Of a stretch of DNA of 44,442 nt, positions 1 through 8,364 are shown piece by piece. The notes beneath the pieces were generated by a model that saw nothing but the letters and a program-made list of their open reading frames with translations, was not told the origin of the DNA and made no database searches. Within the stretch, counting starts at the first letter, position 1, and every line of letters begins with the position of its first letter. The translations under genes were made by a program, and so were the position numbers. This DNA comes from Hyphomicrobiales bacterium. Its GTDB lineage: Bacteria > Pseudomonadota > Alphaproteobacteria > Rhizobiales > Beijerinckiaceae. The stretch spans positions 1 through 44,442 of the forward strand of contig JAQGKD010000007.1 in NCBI GenBank assembly GCA_028290285.1, written 5' to 3'.

Positions 1-69
1 TGGCGAATGCTCGAAGATTCCGCCGAAACGCGCGACGAAATCGGCACGCGACAAGGTTCTGACGATCAT
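1..69 (-). CDS. uraD: OHCU decarboxylase (UraD), N-terminal fragment
   Basis: The first 23 codons of a gene that runs off the left edge are visible, beginning with the ATG at 69-67 on the minus strand. They end in the residues FGGIFEHSP, which match the conserved start of 2-oxo-4-hydroxy-4-carboxy-5-ureidoimidazoline decarboxylase (F/L-G-G-I-F-E-H-S-P-W). This enzyme does the third step of urate breakdown, giving S-allantoin. It is divergent from uraH and puuD, which do the two preceding reactions, and that strongly supports the call despite the short fragment. About 135 bp separate the two divergent starts and must hold both promoters. The catalytic core lies outside the window and cannot be checked. 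Confidence 0.8.
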   Translation of the reverse strand, partial: MIVRTLSRADFVARFGGIFEHSP

Positions 70-204
70 GGTCCGGCCTCCGTGCCGCCGATTGCATCCG
101 CGCCCCATGCCAGCTAAGCAGCGGGCGCTCGCCGCGCGTCCGCTCCTGCATTTGCCAGGCGCCGGACGCGCGGCCTAGCATGGACCAAATCGCAAGGAGC
201 GGCC

Positions 205-579
205 ATGGCGAATCCGGCAGGCGGCGGACGTCTCACCACGCATGTCCTCGACACGGCCTCGGGCCGTCCGGCCGAAGGCGTGGCGATCACGCTGCGGGCC
301 ATCGATTCGCAGGGGAACGCCACGACGATCTCGCGTCACGTCACCAATGCGGACGGGCGCTGCGACGCGCCGATCCTCGCGGGCGAGGCGATGCGACAGG
401 GCGTCTATGAACTCGCGTTCGAGATTGGCGCCTATTTCCGCGCGCGCGGCGTCACGGCCGATGCGCCGGCTTTTCTCGACACCATTCCGATCCGGTTCGG
501 CCTGGCGGATGCGGGGGCGCATTATCACGTCCCTCTGCTGGCCTCGCCGTTCGGCTACTCGACCTACAGGGGCAGCTAG
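205..579 (+). CDS. uraH: 5-hydroxyisourate hydrolase (UraH)
   Basis: A 124-residue protein of the transthyretin-like family that hydrolyses 5-hydroxyisourate to OHCU, the step after urate oxidation. Family landmarks are all present: [12 protein letters not shown] near the N-terminus with the catalytic His13, the central R-H-V-T-N-x-D-G-R segment, an H-Y-H-V-P-L-L-x-S-P-F-G-Y-S-T run, and the diagnostic C-terminal Y-R-G-S at 121-124. An AAGGAG ribosome-binding site at 194-199 sits 5 bases before the ATG at 205. The length is normal and there is no signal peptide, so it is cytoplasmic. The stop TAG (577-579) abuts the start of puuD, which indicates one operon. A longer reading in another frame starting at 242 is a shadow. 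Confidence 0.96.
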   Translation: MANPAGGGRLTTHVLDTASGRPAEGVAITLRAIDSQGNATTISRHVTNADGRCDAPILAGEAMRQGVYELAFEIGAYFRARGVTADAPAFLDTIPIRFGLADAGAHYHVPLLASPFGYSTYRGS

Positions 580-1799
580 TGACCATGTCCATCATCGCCG
601 GCGAATGGGCGAATTTCCTCATCCGCTGGGTGCACGTGATCGCCGGCATCGCGTGGATCGGCTCCTCGTTCTATTTCGTCCATCTCGACCTCAGCCTGCG
701 CAAGCACGACAAGCTGGCGGCGGGCGTCGGAGGCGAAGCCTGGCAGGTCCACGGCGGCGGCTTCTACAACATGGTCAAATACATGGTCGCGCCTCCGCAT
801 CTGCCGAAGGAGCTGACCTGGTTCAAGTGGGAGGCCTACGCCACCTGGATTTCCGGCATGGCGATGCTGATCGTCATGTATTACGCGCAGGCCGATCTCT
901 ACCTGATCGATCGCACCGTGCTGGACATCTCGCCCGCGGCCGCGGTCGCGATCAGCGTCGCCGGGCTGGTGCTGGGCTGGGTCGTGTACGACCTCATGTG
1001 CAAGTCGCCGCTGGGGCGCAACGACGCGCTGCTGGGCGCGGTCGGCTTCGCGCTGCTGGTGGCGCTATCCTACGGCTTCACCAAAGTGTTCAGCGGACGC
1101 GGCGCCTACATCCAGATCGGCGCGATGATCGGCACCATCATGGTGGCGAGCGTCGCCATGACGATCATTCCGAACCAGCGCAAGATCGTCGACTCGCTGC
1201 TCAAGGGCGAGACCCCCGACCCGCGTCTCGGCGCGGCCGGCAAACAGCGTTCGGTGCACAACAACTACCTGACGCTGCCGGTCGTGTTCCTGATGATCTC
1301 CAACCATTATCCGCTGGCTTTCGCGAGCCGCTGGAACTGGGTGATCATCGCGCTCGTGGTCGTCATCGGCGTGAGCGTTCGGCATTTCTACAATTCGCGC
1401 CATGCCCACAAGCCCTCGCCCTGGTGGACATGGGCGGTGGCTGCAGCCGCCATGCTGGCCATCATCGGCCTGTCGGCGCTGGGGCCTGCGAACGTGCAGG
1501 GCGCGGCGAATGCAGCAACGCCCGTCGTGCAGAAGGTCGCCTTCGCCGATGTGCAGGACATCGTCATATCGCGCTGCTCGATGTGTCACGCCGCCGAACC
1601 CGGCTGGGACGGAATTGGCGTGGCGCCCAAGGGCGTGATGCTCGACACGCCCGAGCGGATCAAGCTGCATGCGACGGAGATCTATCTCCAGTCTGTCGCA
1701 ACCCATGCAATGCCGCCGGGCGGCAATCTCACCGAGATCAGCGACGACGACCGCCGCGTGATCGCCGCCTGGGTCGAAGGCGGAGCGCACGTTCCTTGA
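579..1799 (+). CDS. puuD: Membrane urate hydroxylase/oxidase PuuD with C-terminal cytochrome c domain
   Basis: A 406-residue membrane protein that oxidises urate to 5-hydroxyisourate and passes electrons to its own cytochrome domain rather than to oxygen as cofactor-free uricases do. About eight hydrophobic helices are visible, the first at roughly residues 10-35 (N-F-L-I-R-W-V-H-V-I-A-G-I-A-W-I-G-S-S-F), followed by a C-terminal c-type cytochrome domain with the haem motif C333-S-M-C336-H337 and a downstream A-M-P-P-G axial-Met segment. Start choice: GTG at 579 has AGGGG at 568-572 with 6-base spacing, and the ATG at 585 in the same frame is the alternative. It overlaps the uraH stop by one base, and its own stop overlaps the next start (TTGA). 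Reaction and order in the pathway are established family knowledge. Confidence 0.93.
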   Translation: MTMSIIAGEWANFLIRWVHVIAGIAWIGSSFYFVHLDLSLRKHDKLAAGVGGEAWQVHGGGFYNMVKYMVAPPHLPKELTWFKWEAYATWISGMAMLIVMYYAQADLYLIDRTVLDISPAAAVAISVAGLVLGWVVYDLMCKSPLGRNDALLGAVGFALLVALSYGFTKVFSGRGAYIQIGAMIGTIMVASVAMTIIPNQRKIVDSLLKGETPDPRLGAAGKQRSVHNNYLTLPVVFLMISNHYPLAFASRWNWVIIALVVVIGVSVRHFYNSRHAHKPSPWWTWAVAAAAMLAIIGLSALGPANVQGAANAATPVVQKVAFADVQDIVISRCSMCHAAEPGWDGIGVAPKGVMLDTPERIKLHATEIYLQSVATHAMPPGGNLTEISDDDRRVIAAWVEGGAHVP

Positions 1800-2734
1800 A
1801 CGCGGCCAGCCAGCGCCGTATCGCAGTGATGGGCGAAGCGCTCATCGATTTCGTGGCTGATCGTGCCGACGCGCGCATCTATCGTGCACTGGCCGGCGGT
1901 TCCGGCTTCAACACGGCGCTGGGGTTGGCGCGCCTCGATGTGCCCACAGCCTTTTGCGGCGCGCTCTCCTCCGATGCACAGGGCGCGCGGCTCTTGCGCG
2001 ATCTCGCGTCTGAAGCCGTCGATACGAGTTGCGTCCTGACGAGCGCCAAGCCGTCACCCATCGTTCTCGTGCAGCCCGGCGGCGGGGACGCGGCTCCACA
2101 ATACTCACTGCATCTGGCAGGCACGGCGCTCGACGATGCACCCGATGCATGGAGCGTGCCGCCCGGCACCATCCATGTTCACGCGACCTCCTTCGCATCG
2201 ACAATCGGCGCCGGCGGGCGCGCGGCGATGGCAACGCTCGCGACCGCCCGATCCTTCGCTTCGACAAGCTTCGATCCGAATATCCGCAGCGCCATTCTCG
2301 CGGATCGCGCGACAGCCATGGCCCTCATCGCTGAGCGGGTCGCCTGCAGCGACATCGTCAAGGTGAGCGCCGAAGACCTTGGCCTGCTCGCGCCAACCGA
2401 CGATCCAGGCCAGGTCGCCGCATCCTGGCTGGAGCTCGGGCCTCGCCTCGTCGTCCTGACGCTGGGCGGAGACGGCGCGAGCGCGTTTTTCGACACCCGG
2501 CGCATCGACGTCGCCGCCCCCTCCGTGAAGGTGCGCGATACGATTGGCGCGGGCGACAGTTTCATGGCAGCGCTTCTCGCAAGCCTATGGAACGAGCGGC
2601 AACTGGGCACTGATGCCCAGCCGTTCCAAGCGCAGGAGATCGCGCGTTGGATGGCCTATGCGGTCGGGGCTGCCGCGCACAGCTGCACGCGCGAGGGCGC
2701 CGATCTGCCACGCCGCGCGGACCTCGCGGAGTAA
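1796..2734 (+). CDS. PfkB-family sugar kinase (fructokinase-like)
   Basis: A 312-residue ribokinase/PfkB-fold kinase. It shows the N-terminal strand R-R-I-A-V-M-G-E-A-L-I-D-F, the substrate-binding G-G-S-G-F-N-T-A-L-G-L-A-R-L motif and the C-terminal signature D-T-I-G-A-G-D-S-F near residues 246-254, whose Asp is the catalytic base. The N-terminal strand is only complete from the TTG at 1796, which overlaps the puuD stop as TTGA. The ATG at 1829 would remove it, so coupled translation from TTG is preferred but not proven. The family phosphorylates fructose, ribose or nucleosides. Fructose is the commonest call for this sequence type, but a nucleoside would fit the purine-catabolic neighbours better. 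The substrate cannot be settled from sequence. Confidence 0.85.
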   Translation: MNAASQRRIAVMGEALIDFVADRADARIYRALAGGSGFNTALGLARLDVPTAFCGALSSDAQGARLLRDLASEAVDTSCVLTSAKPSPIVLVQPGGGDAAPQYSLHLAGTALDDAPDAWSVPPGTIHVHATSFASTIGAGGRAAMATLATARSFASTSFDPNIRSAILADRATAMALIAERVACSDIVKVSAEDLGLLAPTDDPGQVAASWLELGPRLVVLTLGGDGASAFFDTRRIDVAAPSVKVRDTIGAGDSFMAALLASLWNERQLGTDAQPFQAQEIARWMAYAVGAAAHSCTREGADLPRRADLAE

Positions 2735-2817
2735 ACCATGCAATTGCGCAGATCTTCCGCAAGGTTGCGCCGGAGCCCCGAACCGCCTAGAAGCGCGCCG
2801 AACAGGAAGGATTGACC

Positions 2818-3531
2818 ATGCGCCCCTCGAAACGAGCCGTCGACGAAATGCGCTCCGTCTCGCTCGAACGTGCCGTTGCCCGTTACGCGGAAGGATCGTG
2901 CCTCGTAAAATTCGGCGAGACGCACGTCCTGTGCACCGCCTCTCTCGAGGACAAGCCGCCGATGTGGCTGCGCGGCCAGGGCCGCGGCTGGGTCACGGCG
3001 GAATATGCCATGCTGCCGCGCGCCACCGCCTCGCGCACCCGGCGTGAATCCACCTCCGGCAAGCAATCGGGCCGTACGCAGGAAATCCAGCGGCTGATCG
3101 GCCGCAGCCTGCGCGCCGTGGTCGATCTGCAGATGCTCGGCGAGCGTCAGATCACGGTGGATTGCGACGTGCTGCAGGCCGATGGCGGCACCCGCACGGC
3201 CGCCATCACGGGCGCATGGGTCGCGCTGCACGATTGCCTGAAATGGATGCGCTCGCGCTCGATCATCAAGGACATGCCGCTGCGCGATCACATCGCGGCG
3301 GTGTCCTGCGGTATCACGCGCGGACATCCCGTTCTCGACCTCGACTATGTCGAGGATTCCGCCGCCGAGACGGACGCCAATTTCGTCATGACGGGTTCGG
3401 GCGGTCTCGTCGAAGTGCAGGCGACGGCGGAAGGGGCCATCTTCACCGAGGAGCAGTTGACTTCGATGATGGGGCTCGCACGCGCAGGCATCATGCGCCT
3501 TGTGGATTTGCAGAAATCGACCGTTGCCTGA
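2818..3531 (+). CDS. rph: Ribonuclease PH
   Basis: A 237-residue phosphorolytic 3'-to-5' exoribonuclease that trims tRNA 3' ends. Family features visible in order are the N-terminal M-R-P-S-K-R, the phosphate-binding [15 protein letters not shown] segment near residues 85-100, the conserved [18 protein letters not shown] block, and the C-terminal E-V-Q-A-T-A-E-G signature. The ATG at 2818 has AGGAAGG at 2804-2810. An in-frame TTG six bases upstream has worse spacing and was not used. The length equals that of typical RNase PH. In many alphaproteobacteria rph lies beside hrcA or rdgB, but neither is here. It stands 83 bp after the sugar kinase and may have its own promoter. Confidence 0.96.
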   Translation: MRPSKRAVDEMRSVSLERAVARYAEGSCLVKFGETHVLCTASLEDKPPMWLRGQGRGWVTAEYAMLPRATASRTRRESTSGKQSGRTQEIQRLIGRSLRAVVDLQMLGERQITVDCDVLQADGGTRTAAITGAWVALHDCLKWMRSRSIIKDMPLRDHIAAVSCGITRGHPVLDLDYVEDSAAETDANFVMTGSGGLVEVQATAEGAIFTEEQLTSMMGLARAGIMRLVDLQKSTVA

Positions 3532-4380
3532 TCGGGCTTAGCAGGCCCGTTGCACAACTTTCGAGCGCGACGGCGACAGTCGGCGCGCTCGGCCGGTCAT
3601 GCTGCAATGCGAAGACAATCCGATATTGTACTTCACGCGCAATTCGTCGCCTCCGGCGCGATATTTAAGCTTCCGCCTGCGGCGCAAGTGTGGTTACCTC
3701 CCCCCTACAAAAGAAGAATACGCGCAAAGACGGCTGGCCCTCGTCCCGGGTCCGATGTGAGGAAACGTCGAGAGAACCAGCCCTGTTGATGCCGCCCTGC
3801 GGTGTCTTTCGTAAAAGTGGCGAGCCCTCGCGGGCTCGATCGCGCGCAGCAACGCCGTTCTCGCAAAATCACACGACAGACGCACCGGGATGACCAAGTT
3901 GACAGGCCAAGGAAGAAAGGGTTTTGCGGCATCTGCCGCCACCTATTTCCATGCCTTCGTCCTGCTGCTGGCATTGCTCGCGCTGCCGGTCGATCCCTTC
4001 TGCGAATCCTTTGAAAATTCCATCGTGATCGGCGTCATGGACCAGGGTCCGGACGAAACGGTCGACAAGATCGATCTCACCGGCGGGGATCCTGCGTGGT
4101 GGAACTCATCGTTGCTGGGCCTTGCCGATCTGCGTGACGGACAGCAGACGACAAATGGCCAGGATGCTCCGCGCGGGGGATGCTGCGGTCGCGCTTTTCA
4201 TGCGCGCGGTCCACCGATTGGCCGGGCCTGATGTGAACCGCGCCCGATAAGCGCGGATCACAGGAGCGATGTAACGATGACCGCCGCATCCGCACGCCAA
4301 AAGGCGCTCGCGGGGGATCTCGCCAACCAGAACGGGCGAATCCAGACGCGGCGGCACCGAGAGGAAATCAGGGGACTTTC
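3532..4380. other. Long intergenic stretch, no convincing gene
   Basis: About 850 bases between rph and the tctA-tctB fusion. No reading frame here shows a recognisable domain or sustained coding bias, and short overlapping frames on both strands look random. Just after the rph stop there is a weak CGGGC/GCCCG hairpin without a T-run. AGGGGA at 4370-4375 is a good ribosome-binding site for the following permease. The stretch could be a long regulated leader, could hold a small RNA, or could be the remains of a lost binding-protein gene. Nothing seen decides between these. Confidence 0.6.
3890..4231 (+). CDS. Doubtful small ORF with one hydrophobic segment
   Basis: A 113-residue open frame that I do not recognise. 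Residues 1-18 are basic and polar, and roughly residues 20-36 form one leucine-rich hydrophobic stretch that could be a signal peptide or a membrane helix. The next 25 residues look protein-like (D-Q-G-P-D-E-T-V-D-K-I-D-L). From about residue 65 the composition becomes random, with G-G-C-C-G-R and similar runs typical of translated non-coding DNA. No clear ribosome-binding site is present and a possible terminal partner domain is missing. It may be a degraded 5' piece of a Tct-type gene or simply chance, and I list it only so the gap is documented. Confidence 0.15.
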   Translation: MTKLTGQGRKGFAASAATYFHAFVLLLALLALPVDPFCESFENSIVIGVMDQGPDETVDKIDLTGGDPAWWNSSLLGLADLRDGQQTTNGQDAPRGGCCGRAFHARGPPIGRA

Positions 4381-6441
4381 ATGGAAATTTGGCATGCGTT
4401 AGGCGACGGGCTGTTTTTGCTCCTCGAGCCGCATCGAATGCTTCTGCTGTGGGGCGGTGTGCTCTGCGGTCTGGCACTCGGCATTCTACCGGGAATCGGT
4501 GGCGTGGCAGGAACAGCTCTGTTGTTGCCTTTCACCTATAATATGGATCCCGCAGCCGCGATGGCGCTGCTGCTCGGCCTCGCCGCGACGACGACGCACG
4601 GAGATCCGATTTCGGCGATCGTGCTCGGCGCCCCCGGACATGCGGCCTCGGCCGCAACCGCGCTCGATGGTTATCCCATGACCAAGCGCGGCGAAGGCGC
4701 CCGAGCGCTCGGCGCGGCCTACATGTCGGCCCTCATGGGCGGCATCTTCGGCGCCGTGCTGATGGCCGTCGCCCTGCCCGTCGTGCGTCCGCTGATCCTG
4801 TTCATCGGCTCGCCGGAACTCCTCGCCCTCGCGGTGTTCGGAATTTCCATGGTCGCCGTGCTCTCCGGCAATACGCCGCTGCGCGGACTGACCATGGCCT
4901 GTTTCGGCATCATGCTGGCGATGATCGGCTCGGACCCGCAGACCGGCACGCTGCGCTGGACGATGGACAGCCTCTACCTCTGGGAAGGCCTGCCGCTCGT
5001 TCCGCTGACGCTCGGCGTGTTCGCGCTTCCCGAACTCTGCGATCTGCTCGTCGCCCGCACCGCGGTCGTCCAGAGCGGCAAGATGCAGAACAACTGGAAG
5101 GGCCTCTGGCAGGGCAGCTACGATTGCGTCACGCATTGGTGGCTCGTCATGCGCTGTTCGTGGATCGGCTCCGTCATCGGCGCCATCCCGGGCATCAGCG
5201 CCTCGGTGATCGACTGGATCTCCTATGCGCATGCGTTGAAGACCGAAAAAGGCGCCCGCATGACCTTCGGTCAGGGCGACGTTCGCGGCGTCATCGCTGC
5301 CGAAAGCGCGACCTGTTCGCGTGAAGGCGGCGCCCTGATCCCCACGATCGTGTTCGGCGTGCCCGGCTCTGCCGGCATGGCGATCCTGCTCGGCGCATTC
5401 CTGATGCACGGCCTGGTCCCCGGACCGGAAATGCTGACGAAGCATCTCGCCATCACCTATTCCATGGTGTGGTCGATCGCGATCGCCAACATCCTTGGAT
5501 CGGGCCTCTGCTACCTGTTCAGCAGCCAGTTCGCCAAGCTCGCGGGCCTGCGCTACACGCTGATCCTGCCGCTCGTCCTCTCGCTCGTCTACATCGGCGC
5601 CTTCGAGGGACATCGTAACTGGGGCGATCTGTTCTCGCTCCTGTTCTTCGGCATCTTCGCCTGGGGCATGAAGCACTTCAAATGGCCCCGGCCGCCGTTG
5701 GTCCTGGGCTTCATCCTGGGCGCCATCCTCGAACGCTACATGTTCATCTCGATCCAGCGTTATGGCGGCAACTGGATGCTGCGTCCGCTGGTCATCGTGC
5801 TGTTCGTGATGGCATTGCTCAGCCTGCTGCGTCCCTTCATCTCCGACGTGAAAGCCCACGGCGGAATCAAGGGCCTGCTGTCGGACTTCCATGCTCCCAA
5901 GTTCGAATGGACCCATCTCTTCCCGATCTTCATGCTGTGCCTCTTCGGCGTGATGATGACGGAAGCGATGACCTGGAACTTCTCGGCCAAGATCATCCCG
6001 ATGATCGTGGGCTCCGGGGCAATCCTCTTCTGCTCGCTGTCGCTCCTGAACGAGTTGTTCAAGGCCGACACGCACAAGGCGCGCGAAGAAGAAATGCTGG
6101 CGCGCGGCGAGACGGCCGAGAAGATGCACATGGATATTGCGAGCACCATCTCGCATATGCCGACGAAGCAGATCCTGCTGCGTGGTGCGATCTTCTTCGG
6201 CTGGATGATCGGCTTTCTCGCCTCCATGGCGTTGATCGGCCTCGTCCCGACCGTGCCGATCTTCATCGTGCTGTTCATGCGCGTCGAGGGTCGCGAGCCC
6301 TGGCGGATCGTGATCCCGATGGCCTTCTGCGTGACGGCCCTCGTCTACGGCCTGTTCGACCAGCTGCTGACCATTCCGTGGCCGGGCTCCGTCCTCGGCG
6401 ACGCCTGGGTCTGGTGGAAGGAACATGTGCCCAGCGGCTAG
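4381..6441 (+). CDS. tctA: Tripartite tricarboxylate transporter permease, TctA-TctB fusion
   Basis: A 686-residue inner-membrane permease. Residues 1 to about 490 are a TctA domain: an N-terminal hydrophobic block with the L-P-G-I-G-G-V-A-G motif, a T-T-H-G-D-P-I-S-A-I-V-L-G-A-P-G loop, and the mirrored second-half motifs I-P-G-I-S-A-S-V-I-D-W and F-G-V-P-G-S-A-G-M-A-I-L-L-G. Residues from about 515 to 686 form four or five further helices joined by a charged loop (K-A-R-E-E-E-M-L), matching the small TctB subunit. So the two membrane subunits are fused. The family imports carboxylates with a periplasmic TctC protein using the ion gradient. No tctC is adjacent; the nearest candidate is at 13750-14787 on the other strand. 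AGGGGA lies 5 bases before the ATG and a strong terminator follows the stop. Substrate unknown. Confidence 0.9.
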   Translation: MEIWHALGDGLFLLLEPHRMLLLWGGVLCGLALGILPGIGGVAGTALLLPFTYNMDPAAAMALLLGLAATTTHGDPISAIVLGAPGHAASAATALDGYPMTKRGEGARALGAAYMSALMGGIFGAVLMAVALPVVRPLILFIGSPELLALAVFGISMVAVLSGNTPLRGLTMACFGIMLAMIGSDPQTGTLRWTMDSLYLWEGLPLVPLTLGVFALPELCDLLVARTAVVQSGKMQNNWKGLWQGSYDCVTHWWLVMRCSWIGSVIGAIPGISASVIDWISYAHALKTEKGARMTFGQGDVRGVIAAESATCSREGGALIPTIVFGVPGSAGMAILLGAFLMHGLVPGPEMLTKHLAITYSMVWSIAIANILGSGLCYLFSSQFAKLAGLRYTLILPLVLSLVYIGAFEGHRNWGDLFSLLFFGIFAWGMKHFKWPRPPLVLGFILGAILERYMFISIQRYGGNWMLRPLVIVLFVMALLSLLRPFISDVKAHGGIKGLLSDFHAPKFEWTHLFPIFMLCLFGVMMTEAMTWNFSAKIIPMIVGSGAILFCSLSLLNELFKADTHKAREEEMLARGETAEKMHMDIASTISHMPTKQILLRGAIFFGWMIGFLASMALIGLVPTVPIFIVLFMRVEGREPWRIVIPMAFCVTALVYGLFDQLLTIPWPGSVLGDAWVWWKEHVPSG

Positions 6442-6467
6442 CCGCCAAGGGTACCGAACGAAACGAA

Positions 6468-6496
6468 GCCGCCGGGGCAACCCGGCGGCTTTTTTT
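6468..6496 (+). terminator. Rho-independent terminator of tctA-tctB
   Basis: A perfect 9-bp GC stem (GCCGCCGGG at 6468-6476 with CCCGGCGGC at 6481-6489) closes a GCAA tetraloop and is followed at once by seven T residues (6490-6496). It lies 26 bases after the permease stop, so transcription should end before arfB. Confidence 0.92.
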
Positions 6497-6558
6497 GTAG
6501 GGCGGCGCTTCAAAAGCGGCGCGGTGACACGGCCTCGCTCAGCCGTTATCCTGCGCCG

Positions 6559-6981
6559 ATGATCCGCATGACCGATAAAATCAGCCTCGACGACGACGAG
6601 ATCGAAGAGACCTTCGTGCGCGCCTCAGGGCCTGGGGGACAGAACGTCAACAAGGTTTCGAGCGCGGTCCAGATGCGCTTCAACGTGGTGGCGTCGCCCA
6701 ACCTCACGCCCTACGTCAAGGAACGGCTGATCCGGCTCGCGGGGAAGCGGATGACGAACGAGGGCGTGCTGGTGATCTCGGCGCAGCGCCACCGCACGCA
6801 GGAGCGCAATCGCGCGGATGCACTGGAACGGCTCGCTGGCCTCATCGAGCAGGCGGCCGTGCCGATCATCCAGCGCCGTCCGACACGGCCGACCAATGGC
6901 TCCCGCCTGCGGCGACTCGCCGCCAAAGGCACGCGCGGCAAGGTCAAGGCCCTGCGGAAGCCGCCCGACGCCGAGCCCTGA
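6559..6981 (+). CDS. arfB: Alternative ribosome-rescue factor ArfB (peptidyl-tRNA hydrolase)
   Basis: A 140-residue class-I release-factor-like protein lacking the codon-recognition domain. The catalytic G-G-Q motif is at residues 26-28 within R-A-S-G-P-G-G-Q-N-V-N-K-V, and the basic C-terminal tail (K-G-T-R-G-K-V-K-A-L-R-K) is the part that enters the empty mRNA channel of a stalled ribosome in this family. It frees stalled ribosomes by hydrolysing peptidyl-tRNA without a stop codon. ATG 6559 and ATG 6568 (M-T-D-K-I) are both possible; the second gives a start nearer that of homologues. It stands alone, after the tctA terminator. Confidence 0.93.
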   Translation: MIRMTDKISLDDDEIEETFVRASGPGGQNVNKVSSAVQMRFNVVASPNLTPYVKERLIRLAGKRMTNEGVLVISAQRHRTQERNRADALERLAGLIEQAAVPIIQRRPTRPTNGSRLRRLAAKGTRGKVKALRKPPDAEP

Positions 6982-7137
6982 ACGAGGCTGTCCCGCCGAT
7001 GATGTCGCATAAGTGTCCGATTCATGGCGGCTGTTGCTGCGGACGCACAGCGAAATGCCTGCCGGGGTTGTAGGATCGTTGCAGCGCAGCTTTCCGGATC
7101 CGGCGGGTTCCCCCTTGTCAACGATCGTCAATTTGCC

Positions 7138-8364
7138 ATGACCGCCCCTTCATCCCGTAAATTCGACGATCCAGCTCGCGAAGCTGCGGGGTTGCTGATC
7201 CGCCTCGGCGTCGCCGTGCTTGCCATCGGCGTGCCGTGCGGGGCCGTTGTCTCGCGCCGCGTCATCTTCTCTGTCATGCCCGTGGGAGCCGTGCTGATCC
7301 TGCTCGGCGTGGCGCTCGACCCGCGCCGGGCCAACCTGTCCGCGCTGCGCGATTCCGTCCTGTCCCCGATGGGGCTGACGGCTCTTTTCCTCCTCGGCTG
7401 GGCCGGGCTTTCACTGATCTGGACGCCATTCGCGGGCGTCGCGACCGAGCGCTTCGTCAAGACCGCGGGCACCGCCCTGCTGGCTGCTGCCGCGGCGGCA
7501 TCCCTGCCCGCCCATACGAAGACCTCGAACCTCTATCTGCTGCCGGTCGGGCTCGCGGCAGCTGCCCTGGCCTCCTTTGCGGTCGCCATGCTCATTCCCG
7601 TGGCGCCCATGATCGATCTCGAGACCTCGACGATCGACCGCGCGTCGCTGACGCTCATCATGTTGATGTGGCCGGCGCTCGCGGCGCTGGCCGTGCGCGA
7701 GCGCTGGGCCTCGGCGGGCGCCCTCGCCGTCGCCGTCGCCATCGCGGCCATCACGGTCTGGACGCCTATAGCGCTGGCGGCCCTCGCGCTGGGCGCTATC
7801 ACCTTTTCGCTCGCGACCTCCGCGCCCAAGCGGGTAGGTGCGACCCTCGGCGTCGTCCTCGGCGGGCTGATTCTCATCGCGCCGGTCCTTCCCCTGGCAC
7901 TCGCGCCGGTGCTGCGCAGCGGCACAAGCCAGTTCGCCTCGTCGATGCAGGTCGCCGCCCAGATCGTGAATGCGGAAGGCGTCAGGCTCGTCACCGGCCA
8001 TGGGTTCGACACAGCCTTGCGCAGCGTCAGCATCAACTATCTGCCGGCCGCGACGCCGCGTAGCGCGCTGTTCGAGATCTGGTACGAACTCGGTGTCGTC
8101 GGCGCGCTCGCAGCCGCCCTGCTCGTGTTCCTGGCCTTCCGGGCCGCGGGATCGGCCTCGAGGTCGGCAGCGCCCTTCCTGCTCTCGACGCTGGTGTGCG
8201 GCTTCGCAATCGCCCTTTCGGGCCTCGTCACGGCGCAGCTCTGGTGGTTGACGCTGCTGACCGTCGTCGGGGTTCAGTTCGCCATTGTGGTGAAGGGGCA
8301 GTATCGGACAGAGCGCCCGTCCGCCCAGGTGTTCAGCGCGGGGTCGCCACAGCCGCAATCCTGA
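7138..8364 (+). CDS. O-antigen-ligase-like polytopic membrane protein
   Basis: A 408-residue protein with about ten hydrophobic helices. The layout, with a late hydrophilic loop followed by E-I-W-Y-E-L-G-V-V-G-A-L, resembles the Wzy_C/O-antigen ligase (WaaL) family, whose large periplasmic loop ends in an H-N-x-x-L-x-x-x-x-E-x-G motif. Here the corresponding segment reads P-R-S-A-L-F-E-I-W-Y-E-L-G, so the usual His-Asn is replaced by Arg-Ser. The open frame extends upstream to 7024, but the ATG at 7138 immediately precedes the first plausible protein sequence. The convergent ABC exporter overlaps its last 32 bases. A role in envelope glycan ligation or polymerisation is inferred from family resemblance only, and the missing His leaves room for another function. 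Confidence 0.72.
   Translation: MTAPSSRKFDDPAREAAGLLIRLGVAVLAIGVPCGAVVSRRVIFSVMPVGAVLILLGVALDPRRANLSALRDSVLSPMGLTALFLLGWAGLSLIWTPFAGVATERFVKTAGTALLAAAAAASLPAHTKTSNLYLLPVGLAAAALASFAVAMLIPVAPMIDLETSTIDRASLTLIMLMWPALAALAVRERWASAGALAVAVAIAAITVWTPIALAALALGAITFSLATSAPKRVGATLGVVLGGLILIAPVLPLALAPVLRSGTSQFASSMQVAAQIVNAEGVRLVTGHGFDTALRSVSINYLPAATPRSALFEIWYELGVVGALAAALLVFLAFRAAGSASRSAAPFLLSTLVCGFAIALSGLVTAQLWWLTLLTVVGVQFAIVVKGQYRTERPSAQVFSAGSPQPQS

Noticed and set aside
242..2734. An 830-aa plus-strand ORF spanning uraH, puuD and the sugar kinase
   Set aside because: Only its last 312 codons are real (PfkB kinase). The earlier part is an Arg-rich frame overlapping uraH and puuD, which have clear motifs in their own frames.
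4486..6513. A 675-aa ORF antisense to the Tct permease
   Set aside because: Composition is a His/Asp/Arg/Glu-rich mirror of hydrophobic codons, with no domain. It is a shadow caused by high GC.
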